A stretch of DNA of 64,000 nt, from contig NZ_JPOG01000001.1 in assembly GCF_000733765.1 (NCBI RefSeq), positions 62,001 through 126,000 of the forward strand, read 5' to 3'. The translations under genes and the position numbers were made by a program. Below are positions 9,211-18,730 of the stretch, piece by piece. Positions within the stretch are counted from its first letter, which is position 1. Each line of letters begins with the position of its first letter. Origin of the DNA: Algiphilus aromaticivorans DG1253 (GTDB lineage: Bacteria; Pseudomonadota; Gammaproteobacteria; Nevskiales; Nevskiaceae). The notes below the pieces were generated by a model. The model ran no database searches. It worked only from the letters and a program-made list of their open reading frames with translations, and was not told where the DNA came from.

Positions 9211-9573
9211 TCAGTAAGGGCCGCCGGGCAGAGGCGTGGCGAAGGACAGCTCATGACCGTCGGGGTCCTGGATGTGGAAATAGCGCTCGCCCCACTCGGC
9301 GTCCCGGGGCGCGAAGTCCGGTGTCAGGCCGGCTGCCAGCGCCGTGGCGTGCACGGCATCGACGTCGTCGACATGGAAGATCGCGCGGCCCCAGCCGGTG
9401 TTGAGGGTCTTCGCCCGGGCCAGATTGAGAAAGCCCTCGCCGGCGTAGAAGCTCGTGAAGCCGGCCTCTTCCCCGCCAAACTTCAACGCGAAGCCGAGCG
9501 TGCGGTAGAAGGCACAGGACTGCGCCATGTCGGTGACGAAGAGGGTGACGGCGCTGAGCCTTTCGATGCGCAC
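9211..9573 (-). CDS. VOC (glyoxalase/bleomycin resistance) family protein
   Basis: This single-domain vicinal-oxygen-chelate protein shows RIERLSAVTLFVTDMAQSCAFYRTLGF, GRAIFHVDDVDAVHATALAAG and the ending YFHIQDPDGHELSFATPL. Family members are metal-dependent isomerases, dioxygenases or antibiotic-binding proteins, and the substrate cannot be told. The start is uncertain. A GTG at 9573 sits where homology begins and has GGAG about 10 nt upstream. An ATG at 9651 would add 26 residues of no clear homology. Confidence 0.8.
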   Translation of the reverse strand: MRIERLSAVTLFVTDMAQSCAFYRTLGFALKFGGEEAGFTSFYAGEGFLNLARAKTLNTGWGRAIFHVDDVDAVHATALAAGLTPDFAPRDAEWGERYFHIQDPDGHELSFATPLPGGPY

Positions 9574-9902
9574 CCCGGTCACGCTCCGTAGTGTCGGACG
9601 GATGGTCGTCGAGACCCACGCCCCGAGGCTTCGATTTCGCGTTGCCTCCACTGGTGAGGGCTGGGCGCCTGATCAGTCATCCTGTTTCTTGCCCCATGTC
9701 CGGTCCATGACGAGATAGGTAAAGGAGGCCGACCAGGTGATCAGCATGAAGCCAACCAGCGCTTCGGTTCCGGCCAGAAAGCGCGTCGCGCCGATGGCGT
9801 TGAGATCGCCCCAGCCCACTGTGGTGTAGGTCGACGCCGAGAAGTAGATGCAGTCTAGGAGGGTCAGCGCGTCGTAGCCTACGATGGCGCCTGTATCCGG
9901 GG

Positions 9903-10998
9903 GTGGATTCCAGGCCCAAGTGCAACATCCTCGGCTATCAATGTTGTGTTGTTGCGTAGGCGGCCTCGAAGAAGACCTCGGCCGGTGTCCGAAAGCCCAG
10001 CGATTTGCGTGGTCGATTGTTGAGTTGCCAAGCAATGGCGTCGAGTTCGCGCTGGGTGTAGTTCGACAGGACATGGCCCTTGGGCAGGTACTGGCGGAGC
10101 AAGCCGTTGGTGTTTTCGTTGATTCCCCGCTGCCAGGGGCTGTTCGGATCGGCGAAGTAAATACTGAGGCCCGTGCGCTCAGCCAGCTCGCTGTGGCGCG
10201 CCATTTCCTTGCCCTGATCGTAGGTCAGCGTCCGTCGCTGCGCCTCAGGCAGGGCATTGAAGGTCTTGCTGAACCCCTCCAAGGCGGCCTCGGCGGTGCA
10301 GCCATCCATCTTGGCGAGCATAACGAAGAGGGAATGGCGGTCCACCAGCGTGCCGACCGCCGATTGATTGCGGCGCCCGACGATAAAGTCGCCTTCCCAA
10401 TGCCCCGGCACCAGTCGGTCTTCAGCTTCCGGCGGGCGCACATGGATGCTGACCATATCCACGAGCCGGCCGCGCCGATCCCGGCCTTGGCGGCGCTTGC
10501 GCCCGGTGCGATGCCCTTGTCGCAGCAGCGACGTCAACTCGCGTCGGAGCTGCCCCCGTGGCGTGGCGTAGATCGCGGTGTAGATCGTCTCGTGCGACAC
10601 CCCACCCAGTCTGCCGGCGATCTGTTCCGGGGACCAACCGCGATGCAGCCGATCCACCACCTCCGGCCAGAGCGCGCCTGTGCGAACCAGCTTGCGTTCC
10701 ACACGCGGCTTGCGGCGCAGCCGGCTGGCGCGCCGGCCTGCGCTCGGCGCGTCATATCGGGGAATCTTGCGCGGCCGCCCCTTGAGCGACTCCGATTCCT
10801 GCCGGTAGCCGTTGCGCCGGAGTTCCCGCTGGACCGTGCTCGGGGATCGGCCGATGGCCTCAGCGACGCAACGCATGCTCGCACCGCCCAGGATCATCGC
10901 CATGATCGTGCCCCGTTCCTCCGCGCCCAAGTGTCGATAGTGAATCCCCACAGCACACCTCCTTTGCCGGAAGTGTTGCACTTGGCGCTTGAATCCAA
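9903..10998 (-). mobile_element. IS30-family insertion sequence (about 1.1 kb)
   Basis: The ends are imperfect inverted repeats of 24 bp whose inner parts are identical (CCAAGTGCAACA) on both sides, at 9903-9926 and 10975-10998. The flanking triplets GGG at 9900-9902 and 10999-11001 fit a 3-bp target duplication. Deleting one triplet with the element restores the channel reading frame. It encodes one transposase. Its termini closely match those of the second IS30-family element at 17518-18611. Confidence 0.85.
9938..10951 (-). CDS. IS30 family transposase
   Basis: This 337-residue DDE transposase begins with the IS30 HTH region (GIHYRHLGAEERGTIMAMIL, then AIGRSPSTVQRELRRNG). It continues with HRGWSPEQIAGRL, the catalytic core VPGHWEGDFIVG (first Asp), LTYDQGKEMARH (second Asp) and SPWQRGINENTNGLLRQYLPKG (Glu). 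The GTG start at 10951 is preceded by AAAGGAGG at 6-7 nt. The frame continues upstream into the interrupted channel gene and should not be included. It appears intact and potentially active. Confidence 0.92.
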   Translation of the reverse strand: MGIHYRHLGAEERGTIMAMILGGASMRCVAEAIGRSPSTVQRELRRNGYRQESESLKGRPRKIPRYDAPSAGRRASRLRRKPRVERKLVRTGALWPEVVDRLHRGWSPEQIAGRLGGVSHETIYTAIYATPRGQLRRELTSLLRQGHRTGRKRRQGRDRRGRLVDMVSIHVRPPEAEDRLVPGHWEGDFIVGRRNQSAVGTLVDRHSLFVMLAKMDGCTAEAALEGFSKTFNALPEAQRRTLTYDQGKEMARHSELAERTGLSIYFADPNSPWQRGINENTNGLLRQYLPKGHVLSNYTQRELDAIAWQLNNRPRKSLGFRTPAEVFFEAAYATTQH

Positions 10999-11241
10999 GG
11001 GGATATTGATGAGCAGCCAGAAGGCGCCGCCAAACAGCCAGATCTCGGCAATATGGGTTCCGAGCAGCACGCTGATGACGATCAGCAGGGTCGGACGGTC
11101 GTGGTGATCCCTTTGCTTGTCGATCGGGCGCGTTCGGGTCCAGCGGTTGAGCGCAGCGATGACCTCGAAGTGGAGAAACACGGCCAATCCGACGACCAGC
11201 GTGGTGACGGCCACGACCGTCCAGTCGGAAGCGCTGATCAC

Positions 11242-11726
11242 GATGCCCCTGCCTGCTGTCTGCCAAACATGAGCCCTGTGGTCGCTACGCGGTGGCAGCC
11301 TTCAAGCGAGTGCGGGAGCGGTCGGCGCAGCTTTGCCGTATATGAGCGAACGCCGCCGCATCTCGGGGAAGGCGGCGCTTCCGTACGCCATTTCGTTGGA
11401 AGCATGGGCGACCTCGCCCTCGTCAATTTACGTTTCCCGGATATTCGGCTGTGAACTTCCCGCATGCCCGCAGCTTAGCAATATGGATCGCGTCGGAGCC
11501 GGGGGGGTGAGGCCGCGATCGACCCTGCGGGCGCACCTTGGCGTCGTCCTGTTCGTCTCCGAGGCGACAGGGCCATCATTCATTTGCCTGGCAAGCGAGG
11601 CGCTTTTCCATCCGTGAACCGTGCTAGTTCTTCTTGCCGGATCGCCGGGGCCCGCCCGTTGCGTGCTGGCAGTATGCAGTGCGCTGCGCGCCTCGCGTGG
11701 CGGGATAAAGTCGCAAGGAGTAGCCC
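11242..11726. other. Intergenic region, no gene seen
   Basis: About 485 bp between the start of the broken channel gene and the epoxide hydrolase gene, which are divergent. It should contain both promoters. I found no open frame with a ribosome-binding site and family motif, no repeat and no RNA gene. Confidence 0.5.
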
Positions 11727-12869
11727 TTGAAGCCATCCATCGAGCCCTTCGCCATCCATGTCGCCGACGCTGCGCTGGACGATCTGGCCGAGCGGCTGCA
11801 GCGCACACGCTGGTCGGAGGCAGAGCTGGTCGACGATGGATCGCAGGGCGTGCCGCTGGCCTGGATGCGGAACATCTGCGAGCACTGGCTCGAACACTAC
11901 GACTGGCGCTCGCGGGAGGCGCGCATCAACGCCTGGCCGCAGTTCCGCACCGAGATCGACGGGCTGGGCATCCATTTTTTGCACGTGCGCTCGCCGGAGT
12001 CGAATGCCACGCCGCTGCTGATGACCCACGGTTGGCCGGGTTCGATCGTGGAATTCCTGAAGGTGTTGGGGCCGCTGACCGATCCGCGCGCCCACGGCTG
12101 CGATCCCGCCGATGCCTTCGAGGTCATCTGTCCCAGCCTCCCCGGTTATGGCTTCAGCGACAAGCCATCCGAAACCGGCTGGAGCGTGGAGCGCATCGCC
12201 CGCGCCTGGGCGCAGCTGATGGCGCGCCTCGGGCACGAGCGTTATCTGGCGCAGGGCGGGGACTGGGGGTCGATGGTGACCACGGCGCTATCCAAGCTCG
12301 ACCCGGAGCATTGCGCGGGCATTCACTTGAACATGGCGCTGGCTACGCCTACGCAGGAAGACATGGCGCAGCTCACGGAGGGCGAGCGGGCGGCGCTGAC
12401 GCGCATGGAGCACTACCGCAAGCACGACAGCGGCTACGCCAAGCTGCAGGCGACGCGGCCCCAGACGCTGGGCTATGGGCTGACGGACTCCCCGGTGGGA
12501 CAGGCGGCCTGGATTCTGGAGAAGTTCTGGAGCTGGGTCGATCACGACGGCAGCGGGCCGGACGCTGTCATCAGTCGCGACGAGCTGCTGGACAACGTGA
12601 TGCTCTACTGGCTGCCCGCCACGGCCGCCTCTTCGGCGCGCCTCTACTGGGAGAGCCTGCGCAATTTCGACCGCGAGCCGGTTACCGCGCCCACGGCCGT
12701 ATCCGTCTTTCCGGGTGAGATATTCCGGCCGTCGCGGCACTGGGTGGAACGGCGCTACCTGGATCTGCGCTACTTCAACGAGCCCGAGCGCGGTGGCCAT
12801 TTCGCGGCCTTCGAGCAGCCGGAGCTCTTCGTGCAGGAATTGCGTGCGGCCTGCCGCTGTATGCGCTGA
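11727..12869 (+). CDS. Epoxide hydrolase (microsomal-type, alpha/beta hydrolase)
   Basis: This 380-residue protein has the N-terminal EHN domain (PFAIHVADAALDDLAERLQRTRW) followed by an alpha/beta-hydrolase core. The oxyanion HGWP motif is in THGWPGSIVEFLKVLGPL, LPGYGFSDKP follows, and the nucleophile Asp lies in GGDWGSMV. The catalytic His is near the end in GGHFAAFEQPE. It should open epoxides by way of a covalent ester intermediate. A soluble cytoplasmic enzyme is expected. AAGGAG precedes the ATG. It is monocistronic. Confidence 0.9.
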   Translation: MKPSIEPFAIHVADAALDDLAERLQRTRWSEAELVDDGSQGVPLAWMRNICEHWLEHYDWRSREARINAWPQFRTEIDGLGIHFLHVRSPESNATPLLMTHGWPGSIVEFLKVLGPLTDPRAHGCDPADAFEVICPSLPGYGFSDKPSETGWSVERIARAWAQLMARLGHERYLAQGGDWGSMVTTALSKLDPEHCAGIHLNMALATPTQEDMAQLTEGERAALTRMEHYRKHDSGYAKLQATRPQTLGYGLTDSPVGQAAWILEKFWSWVDHDGSGPDAVISRDELLDNVMLYWLPATAASSARLYWESLRNFDREPVTAPTAVSVFPGEIFRPSRHWVERRYLDLRYFNEPERGGHFAAFEQPELFVQELRAACRCMR

Positions 12870-13159
12870 ATCGGGGCAATCCCAGTCCGAATCGGACAAG
12901 CTAAGAATGGTGGGAATCGTGCGTTGTACAGCCCAAGAATCGCTCTGCTTTGCGAGCGGTGTGCAGGCGCACAGCGCTCGTACCACCCAGCGCTGAGTTC
13001 GCGCCAGCTCGGCGCATGGCTCGCTTCGCTCAAACCGTTGAAGGAAGGCTCAGCAACCGGCCGGATGGGGCAGACAGTAAAACCAGGATTGGTCTGGTAT
13101 CTCGACGAGACCTGTTTCTGCGTACGATTTATCCAACGAACACGACTCGGAAAGAGCCG

Positions 13160-13960
13160 ATGAACCTGGAAGTCATTCGCAAGGGCAAGCGCGGTGATAC
13201 TGCAGCCAGCCCGCTGCTATTCGTGCACGGCGCCTGGCATGGGGCCTGGTGCTGGGAAGAGTTTCTTCTGGATTATTTCGCCGGGCTGGGCTACGAATGC
13301 GTGGCCCTCAGCCTGCGCGGACACGGCGGCAGTCCAGGCGTGGAGAAGATGAATCGCTACCGCATCGCCGACTACGTGGCGGATGTGGCGTCGGTTGCCG
13401 AGAGTCTGGATACCCCGCCCGTTGTCATCGGACATTCCATGGGCGGCTTGGTGACGCAGCATTATTTGGCCCAGCATCCGGCCCGCGCCGGGGTGCTGCT
13501 CGGTTCGGTGCCACCCTTTGGTGTCTGGAGGGTCGTTCTGAAGCTGCTGCGTCAGCATCCGCTGCGTTTTCTGGCTGCCAATCTGCGCCTGAATCTGCAG
13601 TTGCTGGTGAACAGCCCAGCCAAGGCGCGCGAGCTGTTTTATTCGGCGGGCGTATCGGATGCCGATGTGGCCCGTTATGCGCAGCCGCTGACCAGCGAGT
13701 CGTTCCTCGCTTTTCTGGATATGGTGATCATGAATCTGCCCCGGCGAGGCTCAGTGAGCACGCCGTTGCGGGTGCTCGGTGGAGAGCTGGATTCGATCTT
13801 CCCACCCGCCGATGTGCGGGCCACGGCGGCTTTCTATGGCACGACCGCCAGAATCTACGCCGAGACGGCCCATAACCTGATGCTGGAACCGCGCTGGCAG
13901 GACGTGGCCGACGACATCCACGCATGGATCCAGGGCGGGTTTCAGGCAGAGGCATCGTAG
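13160..13960 (+). CDS. Alpha/beta fold hydrolase
   Basis: This 266-residue alpha/beta hydrolase has an oxyanion-hole segment (LLFVHGAWHGAWCW), a nucleophile elbow (VVIGHSMGGLV, Ser), an acidic residue region (VLGGELDSIFPP) and a catalytic His in AETAHNLMLEPRW. The lid region after VPPFGVWRVVLKLL is hydrophobic, as in lipases or esterases of small acyl substrates. The ATG at 13160 with upstream GGAAAGAG fits better than the in-frame ATG 70 codons earlier. The substrate is unknown. It is the last chromosomal gene before the tRNA-derived repeats and the Tn7-like element. Confidence 0.85.
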   Translation: MNLEVIRKGKRGDTAASPLLFVHGAWHGAWCWEEFLLDYFAGLGYECVALSLRGHGGSPGVEKMNRYRIADYVADVASVAESLDTPPVVIGHSMGGLVTQHYLAQHPARAGVLLGSVPPFGVWRVVLKLLRQHPLRFLAANLRLNLQLLVNSPAKARELFYSAGVSDADVARYAQPLTSESFLAFLDMVIMNLPRRGSVSTPLRVLGGELDSIFPPADVRATAAFYGTTARIYAETAHNLMLEPRWQDVADDIHAWIQGGFQAEAS

Positions 13961-13991
13961 TCTGGTTCAGCGACCGAGCCGGCAGCTTGGG

Positions 13992-14259
13992 CGCTGAAAG
14001 CGGATCTGGTGGGTCTGCCAGGATTCGATGAATCGGCAGGAAAGCCGATTCACGCGACCGAAGGGAGCCCGGAGGGCTTGGGCCATGGATGGCCCAAGCA
14101 ACCAGGAACCATTCCCCAAGCCAGCGATTTCGTCGCTGAAAGCGGATGTGGTGGGCCTGCCAGGATTCGATGAATCGGCAGGAAAGCCGATTCACGCGAC
14201 CGGAGGGAGCCCGAAGGGCTTGGGCCATGGATGGCCCAAGCAACCAGGAACCACTCCCC
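13992..14259. repeat. Two tandem tRNA-3'-end-derived repeats with hairpin insert
   Basis: Two about 126-bp units start at 13992 and 14134 (period 142). Each begins with CGCTGAAAGCGGAT and the last part of the CAU tRNA gene found at 36372 (read as its complement), up to the T-loop (GGATTCGA). A 72-bp insert follows, after which the tRNA sequence resumes for 11 bp (ACCAGGAACCA). In copy 2 the insert is 14171-14242. It holds perfect 9-bp hairpins TGAATCGGC/GCCGATTCA (14171-14194) and CTTGGGCCA/TGGCCCAAG (14219-14240). From GTCGCTGAAAGC onward, 39 bp of copy 2 are identical to the tRNA flank at 36355. Confidence 0.85.
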
Positions 14260-14268
14260 CGAGCGAGC

Positions 14269-14273
14269 GACTT
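14269..14273. repeat. Target site duplication, left copy (GACTT)
   Basis: GACTT directly abuts the left TGT terminus of the Tn7-like element and is repeated at 36349-36353 beyond the right ACA terminus. A 5-bp duplication is the hallmark of Tn7-like transposition. Confidence 0.88.
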
Positions 14274-14565
14274 TGTGCAGTAAACGATAATGTTGCTTCG
14301 CGGTAAACGTTTTTCCTTGCCAACAGGGGCGCTACTTGGCGCTACCCGCATGCACCCTTCCCTGACTTCCCAGCGTGTTAGTAAACTGAAAATGCAGCAA
14401 AGAGTCGGAAGAAAACCAATAGCGTACTCATCTATTTGTTGGGTTGCTATAGGCTGGATCCGGTGCCCGTAAAATATTGGGTAAGCGGATTAAATGGTTG
14501 ATCTCACCTTTGCATGAGAGTGAGACAGACCGGCATCTCATCGGATTATCTGGTTGATGCTTCAC
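14274..14565. other. Left end of the Tn7-like element with repeated GTAAAC sites
   Basis: After the terminal repeat, the motif GTAAAC recurs at 14280, 14303 and 14381 (CAGTAAACGATAATG, GCGGTAAACGTTTTT, TTAGTAAACTGAAAATG). The first two are 23 bp apart, as expected for tandem TnsB-binding sites at a Tn7-like end. The rest up to the cadR stop codon is non-coding and visibly richer in A and T than the chromosome. Confidence 0.7.
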
Positions 14566-14973
14566 CTACTGCTGGTGCATGTTTCCTTCGCTAATTCCAG
14601 CAAGAACCCCACACGCCTCAACTTCCCGGTCATCGTTGCAACTCGCTCTCAGTGAAACGAGTTGTTTCTCAAGCGCTTGCAGAGCGGTTATCTGCGACCG
14701 CACATGAGAGATGTGATCATCGAGCAAGGTGTTGACGGCGGTACAAGGCTGATGAGGGTCGTCCTGATAGCTCTGTAGTTCGTGAATCTCAGCCAGTGAC
14801 AGGCCCAGGATTCTGCAGCGACGGATGAAGGCCAGCCCCTCACCATGCTTCTCGGTATAGACACGGTAACCGTTGTCCTGCCGATCAGGCGGCGGCAACA
14901 AGCCCTGCTGTTCATAGAAGCGGATCGTCTGTGTTTCGACCCCTACCAACTGCGCCAACTGACCAATGCGCAT
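14566..14973 (-). CDS. cadR: Cd(II)/Pb(II)-responsive MerR-family regulator CadR/PbrR
   Basis: This 135-residue MerR-family activator has an N-terminal winged HTH (MRIGQLAQLVGVETQTIRFYE, then GYRVYTEKH). Its dimerisation helix ends in a metal-binding region with the three cysteines typical of CadR/PbrR (HQPC, RASC, EACGVL). It should bind Cd, Pb or Zn and activate the divergent transporter promoter. The ATG at 14973 has GGGAGGAGG just upstream, so five extra residues in the longer frame were dropped. It is the first cargo gene inside the left transposon end. Confidence 0.92.
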   Translation of the reverse strand: MRIGQLAQLVGVETQTIRFYEQQGLLPPPDRQDNGYRVYTEKHGEGLAFIRRCRILGLSLAEIHELQSYQDDPHQPCTAVNTLLDDHISHVRSQITALQALEKQLVSLRASCNDDREVEACGVLAGISEGNMHQQ

Positions 14974-15004
14974 CAGCCTCCTCCCCAACGGATTCTTTAC
15001 TCTA

Positions 15005-15035
15005 TTGACCTTATAGTAGCTTTATAGTTTTAAAT
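15005..15035 (+). promoter_or_regulatory. MerR-type promoter/operator for the cation transporter
   Basis: TTGACC at 15005-15010 and TTAAAT at 15030-15035 form -35 and -10 elements separated by 19 bp. This overlong spacing is characteristic of promoters remodelled by MerR-family activators. An imperfect dyad (ACCTTATAG...CTTTATAGTT) fills the spacer, where CadR would bind. It lies in the cadR-transporter divergent gap. Confidence 0.65.
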
Positions 15036-15068
15036 GGTACCACAACATTGTTCAAGTGGAGTCGTATC

Positions 15069-15965
15069 ATGAGCAAATCCTGTGGTGGCGCCTGTGGCGG
15101 TGATGCAACGTCCGCAGCGGATACCGATATACAGGCCTCCTCCGAGGCGCCAGGGAGATGGGTCAGTGTTTATGCCGTGCCGAAGATGGACTGTCCATCA
15201 GAAGAACGAATGATTCGCCTAGCCCTGAACGGCTTTGAGGAGATTCGGGCGCTGTCCTTCGACTTGTCGAACCGCCGGCTGAAGGTCGTGCATGACGGCG
15301 AGGTCGAGCCCGTCACCTCGAAACTGAAGACCTTGGGGCTAGGCGCCTCGCTTCAGGAAACCGTCGCTGCAAATCCGGAGACCATCAAGGCCGCCGAGTT
15401 TTCGGCAGCTTCTGCTAAGCAAGAATCCGGGACCCTGCGCTGGTTGCTCGGCATCAATGCACTTCTGTTCGTGGTGGAAATGACTGCCGGTCTGATCGCC
15501 CGGTCCGCCGGCCTGATTGGAGAATCCCTGGACAATTTTGCCGATGCGGCGGTGTACGGGCTTGCCCTTTATGCGGTTGGACATAGCGTGAAAATGCAGG
15601 TACGTGCCGCGCATCTTGCTGGTGTACTGCAACTGATCTTGGCTGTGGGCGTGCTCGTAGAGGTGGTGAGACGCTTTGTATTCGGTAGTGAGCCTGAATC
15701 GCTGGTGATGATGGCTATCGCATTCGTCGCATTGATTGCCAATACCAGTTGTCTGCTGCTCATATCCAAACATCGGGAAGGCGGGGCGCACATGAAGGCA
15801 AGCTGGATATTCTCGGCCAACGACGTGGTGATCAACCTGGGGGTCATCACCGCCGGCGCCCTGGTCGCGTGGACCGGTTCCAATTATCCGGATCTGATTA
15901 TCGGCACCATCGCGGGGGGCATTGTACTTAACGGTGCCAGACGCATTTTGGCGTTGAAGGGTTAA
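15069..15965 (+). CDS. CDF-like heavy-metal cation transporter with N-terminal HMA-like domain
   Basis: This protein of about 298 residues starts with a cysteine-rich segment (SCGGACGGD) and an HMA-like fold (VYAVPKMDCPSEERMIRLAL). About six membrane segments of CDF/CzcD type follow: LGINALLFVVEMTAGLIA, GESLDNFADAAVYGLALYAV, SLVMMAIAFVALIANTSCLL and SANDVVINLGVITAGALVAW. It should export Cd, Zn or Pb from the cytoplasm by proton antiport. GGAG lies 7 nt before the ATG at 15069. It is under the CadR promoter and is followed 3 bp later by lspA. Confidence 0.88.
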   Translation: MSKSCGGACGGDATSAADTDIQASSEAPGRWVSVYAVPKMDCPSEERMIRLALNGFEEIRALSFDLSNRRLKVVHDGEVEPVTSKLKTLGLGASLQETVAANPETIKAAEFSAASAKQESGTLRWLLGINALLFVVEMTAGLIARSAGLIGESLDNFADAAVYGLALYAVGHSVKMQVRAAHLAGVLQLILAVGVLVEVVRRFVFGSEPESLVMMAIAFVALIANTSCLLLISKHREGGAHMKASWIFSANDVVINLGVITAGALVAWTGSNYPDLIIGTIAGGIVLNGARRILALKG

Positions 15966-15968
15966 ATA

Positions 15969-16481
15969 ATGCTCATTATTGGCAAAAAGCTCTCGCCGTA
16001 TGCCCTATTGTCCATATCGGGCCTGCTGGCAGCGTCTGATCAGGCTGTAAAGTGGCTGGTGCAGCAATCAATGGCCTATGGCGAGTATGTTTCGGTGACC
16101 CCGTTCTTTAACTGGGTGCACCTATGGAACACCGGTGCCGCATTCAGTCTTTTTGCGAATGGTGGAGGCTGGCAGCGCTACTTTTTTATCGGAATCGCGG
16201 TAGTGGTCTCGATTTTTCTGATCAAGCTGATCCTTGAAAATCGTCATAAAGGAGAAGCCATCGCTTACAGTCTTATCCTCGGTGGCGCCATGGGCAACCT
16301 GATTGACCGGGTCTTTCGCGGCTATGTTGTGGATTCCTTTGATTTCTATTGGCGAGACTGGCATTGGCCGGCCTTCAACCTGGCTGATATTGCAATTGTC
16401 CTCGGTGCCTTACTTTTCGTTTCCAGCAGCTTGTTGGGTAAAAAAGCAAACACCAATGCCGAGTCGGATGGATCTGACTGA
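15969..16481 (+). CDS. lspA: Signal peptidase II (accessory copy in metal-resistance cassette)
   Basis: This 170-residue lipoprotein signal peptidase has four membrane helices and both catalytic aspartates: GNLIDRVFRGYVVDSFDF and PAFNLADIAIVLG. WNTGAAFSLF is the usual family motif. LspA-like genes are known as accessory members of pbr/cad metal-resistance clusters. Here it follows the transporter by 3 bp, so it is likely co-transcribed under CadR. It is expected to be an extra copy, since the housekeeping lspA normally sits with ileS. Confidence 0.9.
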   Translation: MLIIGKKLSPYALLSISGLLAASDQAVKWLVQQSMAYGEYVSVTPFFNWVHLWNTGAAFSLFANGGGWQRYFFIGIAVVVSIFLIKLILENRHKGEAIAYSLILGGAMGNLIDRVFRGYVVDSFDFYWRDWHWPAFNLADIAIVLGALLFVSSSLLGKKANTNAESDGSD

Positions 16482-16502
16482 CACCTACGCCTATACAACA
16501 CC

Positions 16503-16780
16503 ATGACCGAACTTCCCGACAACATCCTTCACCTGCCGCAATACCAAGTACTGGGCTGCAAATCAACCGACGACGAAATGCACTTCCAGGTGGACGTGCC
16601 CGATCCCATCGCCTGCGAGGAATGCGGCGTGCAGGGTGAGTTCGTACGGTTCGGCAAGCGTGACGTTCCCTATCGTGATCTGCCCATCCACGGCAAGCGG
16701 GTCACTCTCTGGGTGGTCCGCCGCCGATACACCTGCCGGGCCTGCAAGACAACATTCAGGCCCCAGCTACCGGAGATGGT
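16503..16780 (+). pseudogene. ISL3-family transposase, N-terminal fragment
   Basis: About 93 residues of the zinc-binding N-terminal region of an ISL3-type (IS204/IS1001/IS1096/IS1165) transposase: CEECGVQGEFVRFGKRDVPYRDLP followed by VRRRYTCRACKTTFRPQLPEM. The CxxC pairs are intact. The frame is cut by the IS21 left terminus at 16781 and runs into a stop a few codons later. The DDE part was not found on the other side, so the element is dead. Confidence 0.8.
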
Positions 16781-16854
16781 TGTCAACGCCGACTGAAAAC
16801 TGACCCACTTCCGGTGCAGGTCGCCGAAGTAAAACTGACCCAGGGCCACGCTCA

Positions 16855-18611
<1,757 letters not shown>

Positions 18612-18730
18612 GAAGTCGCTGTGGCTGCCTTCGGTCTTGGCGGTATGGTCGGCCAGCGCCGGATACTCGGCGGCTACCGCATCAAGCTGGAGCTGCTGGC
18701 ACAGCGCCTGGATGCGCTCGGTCTGGAGGT

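Larger units (their letters stand above)
9673..11241 (-). pseudogene. Ion channel (K+ channel-like) gene interrupted by an IS30-family element
   Basis: The 5' part (11241 down to about 10999, GTG start) encodes two membrane segments (WTVVAVTTLVVGLAVFLHFE and LLIVISVLLGTHIAEIW). The 3' part (about 9902 down to 9673) encodes the pore and last helix, with the selectivity-filter-like TTVGWGDL followed by FMLITWSASFTYLVMD. Removing the element at 9903-10998 plus one copy of the 3-bp duplication restores a continuous frame (INIP joined to PDTGAIVG). The intact protein would have been about 160 residues. It is now almost certainly inactive. Confidence 0.85.

Noticed and set aside
9938-11266. A 442-residue transposase starting at 11266
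   Set aside because: The first 105 codons lie in the interrupted channel gene; the true start is the GTG at 10951 with a strong ribosome-binding site inside the element.
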